Assembly: GCA_018814465.1 (NCBI GenBank)
Contig: JAHIZR010000264.1
Span: 1-5,219, forward strand
Origin: a bacterium
GTDB lineage: Bacteria; Electryoneota; RPQS01
Length of the DNA: 5,219 nucleotides
Direction: 5' to 3'
A model generated the notes under the pieces. It was not told the origin of the DNA. It was given only the letters and a program-made list of their open reading frames with translations, and ran no database searches. Every line of letters begins with the position of its first letter. The first letter of the stretch is position 1. This document shows, one piece after another, positions 1 through 5,219 of the stretch. The position numbers and the translations under genes were made by a program.

Positions 1-3000
1 GCCGTCGTGCAGCACATAATCGAGTGTTTGCGCTTCGTGCCGCATTACTACATCATAACCGCCGATCCGTGTTCTCATCTCTCTGTAGCTGGTCGACGGA
101 CACAGCAGTGCCGGAGAACCGCCGTCTGATTCAATCCATCGACCGTCCACAATCATTGAAGGTTTGCGAAACTGAGCGGCCATCAGTCCCGCATGACTCA
201 GCACGGATCCTCCTGTCGAAAGAACGCCGGCAGAAGCATGCACAAAAGCGTTCTGCTTGGGATTAATCGTCGGCAATACTAAGATGCCGCCGGTGACATC
301 TCTCGGCTCGCGACCGGCAATTCCAAGCACTGCCCGGCCCGTTGCCCGACCTCGCGACGCCTTCAGCCCGTGAATAATCTGTTCCCCTTCAATCAGTTCC
401 AGTCTCGATAGATGCGCTTCCCAACCGGAAATCAACGACTTCGCCGCATGAGCGGCGTCGGCAAGCGAAATCTGACAGCCCGTAGTCAGATAATTATTGC
501 CGCGCAGAATCGTCGCAAGTTCGATGAAATCGAAACACGCATTTGTTTCCGATAACGGTAACTCTTCGGCTTTTCTGTTGTACAACACCGTGCCATGCGC
601 GAACATGCCCAACTGAATAGCCTCTTTCGAGTCGCGCATCACATACAAGGTAATCGTCTGGTCGCGAAGCCTTAAGCGAGTACGCTGAATGTCATGACCT
701 TCGATACTGCCGCTCGTTGTAAATTCCAATGTGCGTTCCAGCGGCATCACAAGCCAGCCGACCGCCACTGCTTTCGCCAGTTCTTCCCCCCCCGTTTGCA
801 GCAGTTCCGCGAACAGCTCGACTTCATGTCTGCGCTTAAAGTGCTCTGCCGGAGCGCGCTGCAGTTGTCCCTTTATGATTTCGATCTCACCGCGCGAGAT
901 CGCGTCGCGCAGCGGTCCGAAAAGCCGCCGCTCCAATCGATACAAACCAAGGGGACGGCGGATGCCGTCTCGAGGAATCGGCAGTCCGTCCAATCCCAGC
1001 CCGTTTAGAGTGGAATTGAGCTGTCTGACCAGGAGAGGAGACGGTTCTTCGAGGTAGCGGTCCGCATAGTTCCCCTCTCCGTTCCATGAAATCTCTTGTG
1101 TCGCACCCACTTGCGTTTCAATTGCTGACAGAATACCGATTCGATCTTTTGTCAGCAGCCGGTGAATCGGCAGTGAACCCCAATCCAGAAAGGAACGAGC
1201 CCAGGCGGCAGCGATCTTTTGCTTAGCCTCGGAATCCAGATCCAGAGATCCGATCACCCAGTCGATATCCATCAGATGAGGAATCAAATGGAAGAGCAGA
1301 CCAATCCGTTCGCATAATCTGCCCAGGTCCAACACCCGCTCTTTGTCGCAGCGAGCATGAATCCTGACTTGATCGATCTCAACATTGAAATCAAGCCGCT
1401 CCAGAAAGTGCCGGATCGCTCCCAGCGACAGATCAGGATGATCGGATAATTCGTATTGACTGACTCCATAGTACTGAAGATCCGCCATCCCGCCCCGCAG
1501 CGGAGGAGAATAGTCAACACGCAAAAAGATCGGATGATTGCGAAATGTGATGTAGTAATGAGCCTCCGCTCCATAGCTGAAGACACTCACTGCCGGGAAG
1601 GATCTCTGGCCATAGAGAAGCTGACGACTTAACCCCTCGACCAGCATCTCCAGCGCAAAAGGCAAACCTTTTACCGTGTCCGATTCCGCAGCCGGTTCAA
1701 AATTCGAGTATTGGATACCGCGGACGATATGCAGGATCTCATTCTCACGCGCCAGAATCATCGATACTTCTCGCTGCGGTTCGCGCTGTGTCTCCACCAG
1801 ACGGAATCCAAGCTGCAAACCGCGTTGGTGCAGATAGCGCTTCAAGCCGTGCAGCGTACTCACATCTCCAAGCGTCGTGGGATCCTCGAACATCAGGACA
1901 AGCCGCGTCAGATTCGGAGAGACTTCCGGCGCGGCTTCATTGCCTTCGACTTCCGCGATTATCTTGTCCTTGATAGAGTAGAAAACGTCCGCCAAAATCG
2001 CACATTCGGGAGCATAATCGGCAAACAGAGTGATAAAACTGCTGACGATTTTCTCCATGTTATTAAGAATATCCAATACTCGCTCGCGGGTCAGAGGAGT
2101 CACGTCGAGTATCGTCTCCAGGACTTCCGCATGCGCTAAATTCAGGTTGCGGAACATGCTGACTGAGTTGCTGCTTTCACTCTCGCTCTTCAATCCAAGT
2201 GAAGACGCCCCCTGAGCGATAAACAAAAAAACATCCGGCGTCGGGCGCACTTCCGTGCAGCCGGCAAACAACAGGGCTTCGGTCGGAGAAACCAGCAGTG
2301 GAAGAGATCCGTCGATTTCCAGCCGACGATGCCGGCGGGCGATCAAACCAAGATTGATTCCCGGCCAACCTAAAACGGCAATCAGTTCTCGAAGCAATAC
2401 CTTTCCACATTCAGCCTCCGCCTGTCTTAGGTCAGACAGAAGCGAGTTGCCTGTGCCGTCCTGCGGCAATAGATAAAGCAAATCAAGATGAGTTGCACGG
2501 GTAAACGTCAGATAGGGATCCAGGAACTCAGCATGCTCGTCTCCAAGTACCTGCCTGGTATGTTCTGATAAGACTGCTGACTCGGACAGATCAAGGATGC
2601 GGGCGGCAAGACAGCGAATGAGAAGATCTTCGTCCGACAGATACAGCGACAGTACAATATCCTGTTTCCGATGCGATTCCACAGGCTGCATCTGTTCCAT
2701 GATATAACGGATTCGCTCCAGAGACTCCTTATTCCGCAGGCGAGACTCGTCCATTTCAACCTGCTCGGACAAATAACTTAGAATCGAACGGTCAATCTTC
2801 AACTTACCTGCTAACGAAAGATCCTGCATTACTCCAAGCGTGCTTCGGGCGAGCAAGTCATCCCGCGCGGACAGCATGCATTGCAGGAGCGGCCACGGAT
2901 CTTTGCAGCCTCCAGCAATCGGTTTCAGACAACGGAATAGTGTGGCGGCGACTTCTCCCGTTCGCTTGCTCAGCAAACGGGCAAGTTGGCAGATCAAATC

Positions 3001-3150
3001 AAAATCGGAGTCGGACAGGGGAGACGGAAGATTGTCATGCAGCCTGTCACAGGTTTCGGCTACATGCTTGGGATCGGCAGCGCTGACCTCAAAGGCTGCG
3101 CTGATAGAAGTGATTAATTGAGATAGAGAGTCGGATTTATCTGCAGGCAT
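1..3150 (-). CDS. Large protein with PEP-utilising mobile (phosphohistidine) domain, 3' end missing
   Basis: The frame is open for 1050 codons with no stop and leaves the window at position 1. ATG at 3148-3150 is chosen as start because an in-frame TAG lies five codons upstream (3163-3165) and no other ATG, GTG or TTG lies between. Residues 1-230 look wholly alpha-helical, perhaps HEAT-like. Residues ~231-928 are unrecognised, with a short Ser/Glu-rich stretch at ~322-328. Residues ~929-1050 match the swivelling domain of PEP synthase, pyruvate phosphate dikinase and relatives: LKASRGRATGRAV, then GGILVLPTINP, then STGGSVLSHAGLMAAQFRKP. His986 (193-195) is the expected phosphoryl carrier. In the family this His shuttles phosphate between an ATP-grasp site and an acceptor site. 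I see no clear ATP-grasp domain upstream, and the C-terminal part is outside the window, so substrate and reaction are unknown. No signal peptide is visible at the N-terminus, so it is probably cytoplasmic. Domain call confident; function open. Confidence -1.
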   Translation of the reverse strand, partial: MPADKSDSLSQLITSISAAFEVSAADPKHVAETCDRLHDNLPSPLSDSDFDLICQLARLLSKRTGEVAATLFRCLKPIAGGCKDPWPLLQCMLSARDDLLARSTLGVMQDLSLAGKLKIDRSILSYLSEQVEMDESRLRNKESLERIRYIMEQMQPVESHRKQDIVLSLYLSDEDLLIRCLAARILDLSESAVLSEHTRQVLGDEHAEFLDPYLTFTRATHLDLLYLLPQDGTGNSLLSDLRQAEAECGKVLLRELIAVLGWPGINLGLIARRHRRLEIDGSLPLLVSPTEALLFAGCTEVRPTPDVFLFIAQGASSLGLKSESESSNSVSMFRNLNLAHAEVLETILDVTPLTRERVLDILNNMEKIVSSFITLFADYAPECAILADVFYSIKDKIIAEVEGNEAAPEVSPNLTRLVLMFEDPTTLGDVSTLHGLKRYLHQRGLQLGFRLVETQREPQREVSMILARENEILHIVRGIQYSNFEPAAESDTVKGLPFALEMLVEGLSRQLLYGQRSFPAVSVFSYGAEAHYYITFRNHPIFLRVDYSPPLRGGMADLQYYGVSQYELSDHPDLSLGAIRHFLERLDFNVEIDQVRIHARCDKERVLDLGRLCERIGLLFHLIPHLMDIDWVIGSLDLDSEAKQKIAAAWARSFLDWGSLPIHRLLTKDRIGILSAIETQVGATQEISWNGEGNYADRYLEEPSPLLVRQLNSTLNGLGLDGLPIPRDGIRRPLGLYRLERRLFGPLRDAISRGEIEIIKGQLQRAPAEHFKRRHEVELFAELLQTGGEELAKAVAVGWLVMPLERTLEFTTSGSIEGHDIQRTRLRLRDQTITLYVMRDSKEAIQLGMFAHGTVLYNRKAEELPLSETNACFDFIELATILRGNNYLTTGCQISLADAAHAAKSLISGWEAHLSRLELIEGEQIIHGLKASRGRATGRAVLGIAGREPRDVTGGILVLPTINPKQNAFVHASAGVLSTGGSVLSHAGLMAAQFRKPSMIVDGRWIESDGGSPALLCPSTSYREMRTRIGGYDVVMRHEAQTLDYVLHDG

Positions 3151-3165
3151 GATGATGGTGTTCTA

Positions 3166-3189
3166 TTCCTGGAAATCGCGGGATTTCAG
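3166..3189 (-). promoter_or_regulatory. Weak ribosome-binding site beside a small hairpin
   Basis: The only Shine-Dalgarno-like string before the ATG at 3150 is AGGAA (3170-3166), with a rather long spacing of 15 bases. It abuts an imperfect hairpin in which GATTTC (3182-3187) pairs with GAAATC (3172-3177) across a 4-base loop, extended by two more pairs (3170:3188 and 3169:3189) around one bulged base (3171). The first two bases of AGGAA are in that extension, so the fold could partly mask the site. Pairing is visible in the sequence; any control of translation is inference. Confidence -1.
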
Positions 3190-3251
3190 TTGTAACATTA
3201 GCCGTTGAGTTGCAGGAAGCTATGAGTCTGTGATCCGGATATTGTCGAATC

Positions 3252-3279
3252 AATGAATATCTGCTTGAAAACATTCATT
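3252..3279. repeat. Inverted repeat in the leader of the PEP-domain gene
   Basis: AATGAAT (3252-3258) and ATTCATT (3273-3279) are perfect 7-base complements around a 14-base centre, in an AT-rich stretch inside the putative leader. It could be an operator or a weak RNA hairpin. AT-rich sequence yields such pairs by chance fairly often, so the functional call is weak. Confidence -1.
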
Positions 3280-3406
3280 TTATAAATCCGAAAGCGTTTC
3301 CAGTAGAACGATTATCTTCTTTAAATGATAGATTATTAGTCTTCATTTGATCCGTTAAGTCAGTTCCAGTTGAGAGGGGAATCCGTTTCAGAGCTTACTA
3401 TTCCGT

Positions 3407-3435
3407 AATATAGCAATCTATTAGAGCATTCTCAA
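3407..3435 (-). promoter_or_regulatory. Putative sigma70-type promoter for the PEP-domain gene
   Basis: On the minus strand TTGAGA (3435-3430, five of six matches to TTGACA) is followed after exactly 17 bases by TATATT (3412-3407, five of six matches to TATAAT). It lies just downstream of the amylase terminator and points into the PEP-domain gene. Transcription would begin near 3400 and leave a leader of about 250 bases before the ATG at 3150. Found by eye only; if the organism uses a divergent housekeeping sigma factor, as Bacteroidota do, the match could be chance. Confidence -1.
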
Positions 3436-3482
3436 CTCCGGCAATGACGAAAAGATTCGGGGTCGCATTGTTTCGTAGCCAC

Positions 3483-3510
3483 AAAAAACGGACTCCCGAT
3501 CAGGGAGTCC
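3483..3510 (-). terminator. Rho-independent terminator of the GH13 gene
   Basis: Two perfect 8-base arms, GGACTCCC (3490-3497) and GGGAGTCC (3503-3510), enclose a 5-base loop. Read on the minus strand the GC-rich stem is followed, after one G, by six T residues (3488 down to 3483). It lies 41 bases beyond the TAG of the GH13 gene. No T-run follows the hairpin on the plus strand, so it acts in one direction only. Confidence -1.
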
Positions 3511-3551
3511 ATTCTATCGTCAACGGGATTGCTTTGCTGCCCGGAATACTC

Positions 3552-5219
3552 CTAAGGAACAGATTCCCCACAGATCACATAAAAGAACAAACGTGAATCC
3601 GTTCCGGCGCCAGAGGCGATCGTAATATCGTACGGGGGTGAAACTGTGGAGCCGGCAAATGCCGCGTCCGCGCCGTCCGCTTCCGAGAATGTGTAAATCG
3701 AATAATCACTTACGCCGCCAACCGGAGTCCAGTTCAAACGGAGATGAAGATTATCTCCGACCTGCTCGATGAACATAAGTGTCAGGTCATTCACCGGAAA
3801 TGTCACAGAACCGGGCGTCACAACCGAATCGCCAATTACCCACAACCGCGATGAATACGGCGCAAGTTCAGCGGAAAGCTCCGTCAGAGCGGAACCGGGT
3901 GCGCTGAAAAACGTTGCTTCGATCAGCTCAGTTACCACATAATTCGAATCGGCAACGATCTCCAGCAATCCGGGATTGAGGTTTACGCTCACGTTTTGCG
4001 TATTTCCCGAGAAGTTGCCGAGAAAAACGACTGGAAACTCTCCGGTTTCAGTCCTGGCATAGCTGTAACAATCTCCGCTCTCGCTATTGTTTAACTGTGT
4101 CCACACACCTGTGCGCATTGCCGGCAGCAAGCGCCTCGCGTTCGTTATAGTTGTGTAGTGCGGCAGCATACTGTTCGGATCCTGTGCCCAGTCAATTACA
4201 TCCCGGACCGATTCCTCGCCGACTTCTTGCCCCACATACAACATCGGAATTCCCGGAAGGCTCATCAGCAACGTACTGATCAGGCGTGTTTGCTGAGGAG
4301 TCTTCCGCACGATATAGCGAGTCTCATCATGGTTCTCCATGAAACGAAACGGTTGTTTATAGTCCGGCCAGCCGTTTCCCCAATTCGTGATCAGATTGCT
4401 GAGTTGATTAAAATCCGATGGGCCCGGGACAACGTTAATCAGTCCCGCTGTGCCGTCGAATAGCAGCGACCAGTCATAGGCAAGATCGAACCGGTTCTCC
4501 AATATCTCATTGGAAATTCCGGCCTCGGCCAGCATCATAATCTCCGGCTTGATCGTCTTTAACTGCCGATTGCATTCCACCCAGAATTCCGGCGACCGCT
4601 CCTGCACTCCCCACGCAACGTCACAGCGATACCCGTCGATATCAAACTCTTCGATCCAGTACTTGCACACATCAATAAAATACTGCGCCGTTTCCGGATT
4701 GTCGAGATTAATATTGGGCAGTGTTGTCCAATCATAATAATAAGTGTAATTGCCCGAAGCATCCCGGTCATACCAGTCCCAGTAATGCGAGTAATGCCCA
4801 TAGTTGAGCGCGTCCTGCATGAACGGATGCCCGATTCCCGTATGATTGATTACCATGTCAAGAATCAGCCGAATCCCTCGATTGTGACAGGCGGTGACCA
4901 GTTCGTGAAGATCGGCATCATTTCCGAAGTCGGGTTCGATCGAGTAATAATCGTCTATCTGATAGCCATGCAGTGTCGGGCTGTCAAAAATGGGCGTCAG
5001 CCAAATCGTGTTTATTCCCAGACTCGCAATTCGATTGATGTCGTCGGTAATGGCATTAAGATTCTGCTGCGGCGAATAGGCTCGAACAAATATTTCATAG
5101 ACGATCGCATTCTGTACCCAGTCCGCGCTTTGATTAAATGTGAACGGATCACCGCTGCCATCCGCGAGTACGCGAATAAAAGTGCGGCCTCTGCCGAGAT
5201 TGTCTGAATTGTCGGCTAC
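3552..5219 (-). CDS. GH13 alpha-amylase-family glycoside hydrolase with C-terminal Fn3-like module, 5' end missing
   Basis: The frame ends at TAG (3552-3554) and is open to the right edge, giving 555 residues; the true start, and any signal peptide, lies beyond 5219. Residues 1-33 look like the tail of an N-terminal beta domain. The (beta/alpha)8 barrel begins at VYEIFVRAYSP (~40-50). The GH13 conserved regions are present: LDMVINH (region I), GYRCDVAW with nucleophile Asp200 (4620-4622), MMLAEAG with acid/base Glu232 (4524-4526), and MENHDETR with transition-state Asp298 (4326-4328). The motif HGYQIDDYY precedes region I. Residues ~373-463 fit the usual C-terminal beta domain. Residues ~471-555 resemble a fibronectin-III-like module with NWTPVGGVSDYSIYTF and a final FFYVI strand. 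The enzyme should hydrolyse or rearrange alpha-1,4-glucans such as starch, maltodextrin or glycogen; the exact specificity cannot be read. The module style suggests an exported enzyme. A strong terminator follows the stop by 41 bases. Confidence -1.
   Translation of the reverse strand, partial: VADNSDNLGRGRTFIRVLADGSGDPFTFNQSADWVQNAIVYEIFVRAYSPQQNLNAITDDINRIASLGINTIWLTPIFDSPTLHGYQIDDYYSIEPDFGNDADLHELVTACHNRGIRLILDMVINHTGIGHPFMQDALNYGHYSHYWDWYDRDASGNYTYYYDWTTLPNINLDNPETAQYFIDVCKYWIEEFDIDGYRCDVAWGVQERSPEFWVECNRQLKTIKPEIMMLAEAGISNEILENRFDLAYDWSLLFDGTAGLINVVPGPSDFNQLSNLITNWGNGWPDYKQPFRFMENHDETRYIVRKTPQQTRLISTLLMSLPGIPMLYVGQEVGEESVRDVIDWAQDPNSMLPHYTTITNARRLLPAMRTGVWTQLNNSESGDCYSYARTETGEFPVVFLGNFSGNTQNVSVNLNPGLLEIVADSNYVVTELIEATFFSAPGSALTELSAELAPYSSRLWVIGDSVVTPGSVTFPVNDLTLMFIEQVGDNLHLRLNWTPVGGVSDYSIYTFSEADGADAAFAGSTVSPPYDITIASGAGTDSRLFFYVICGESVP

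Larger units (their letters stand above)
3151..3551. other. Non-coding gap between the two genes
   Basis: This 401-base stretch is visibly more AT-rich in its middle (about 3240-3420) than the flanking genes and holds no credible reading frame on either strand. Reading in the direction of the genes (right to left), it contains the terminator of the amylase gene, a sigma70-like promoter, a long putative leader with an inverted repeat, and a small hairpin next to the weak ribosome-binding site of the PEP-domain gene. The order implies that the two genes are separate transcription units. I see no tRNA, recognisable riboswitch or mobile-element end here. Confidence -1.

Noticed and set aside
694..2139. 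Several plus-strand open frames of 60-140 codons (for example 694-1008 and 1711-2139).
   Set aside because: They lie opposite the continuous 1050-codon minus-strand frame, whose translation contains a recognisable domain. The plus-strand translations are rich in Arg, Ser, Gln and His, show no motif and are typical antisense shadows.
2225..2231. Run of seven A on the plus strand (T7 in the coding strand) as a slippage site.
   Set aside because: It encodes a plausible hydrophobic strand (DVFLF) with an intact frame, and a seven-base A/T run is unremarkable, unlike the G8 run at 786-793.
3279..3284. TATAAA on the minus strand as a nearer promoter for the PEP-domain gene.
   Set aside because: No reasonable -35 hexamer is found 16-18 bases upstream, and the TTGAGA-17-TATATT pair further upstream is much better.
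3490..3510. The same hairpin as a terminator for plus-strand transcription.
   Set aside because: No T-run follows it on the plus strand and there is no plus-strand gene to terminate.
4559..4801. Minus-strand frame of 80 codons within the GH13 gene.
   Set aside because: It is out of frame with the GH13 translation and shows low-complexity Ile/Thr/Gly text without motifs.
4158..5207. Plus-strand frames at 4158-4463, 4510-4737 and 4785-5207.
   Set aside because: They are antisense to the GH13 catalytic barrel, whose conserved regions fix the coding strand and frame.

Overview
The window holds parts of two minus-strand protein genes separated by a 401-base non-coding gap (3151-3551). There is no credible gene on the plus strand, and I see no RNA gene, insertion sequence or CRISPR array. 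Both genes run off the window: the left one lacks its 3' end and the right one lacks its 5' end.

Right part (3552-5219): the C-terminal 555 residues of a glycoside hydrolase family 13 (alpha-amylase type) enzyme. The catalytic barrel carries all three expected acidic residues. It is followed by the usual C-terminal beta domain and a final fibronectin-III-like module. A strong Rho-independent terminator (3483-3510) closes this unit.

Gap (3151-3551): after the terminator comes a good sigma70-type promoter pointing left (3407-3435). A leader of roughly 250 bases follows, with two small inverted repeats, the second touching a weak ribosome-binding site. The left gene is therefore probably transcribed independently of the amylase gene.

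Left part (1-3150): an uninterrupted 1050-codon reading frame from ATG to the window edge. Its first ~230 residues look all-helical. A large middle part matches nothing I can name. From about residue 929 there is a clear PEP-utilising-enzyme mobile (swivelling phosphohistidine) domain with a GGSVLSH motif. No convincing ATP-grasp nucleotide-binding domain precedes it, unlike PEP synthase or pyruvate phosphate dikinase. If one exists it should lie C-terminal, beyond position 1, as in plant glucan water dikinases, or in another gene. This protein is the least explained and most interesting item here.

Organism: a bacterium of moderate GC content. The secreted-type amylase with a C-terminal Fn3-like module, together with a very large PEP-domain protein, suggests a lineage such as the FCB-related candidate phyla. 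That is an impression from protein style, not a demonstrated placement. A link between the two genes (alpha-glucan hydrolysis beside a dikinase-type phosphotransfer domain) is possible but unproven.
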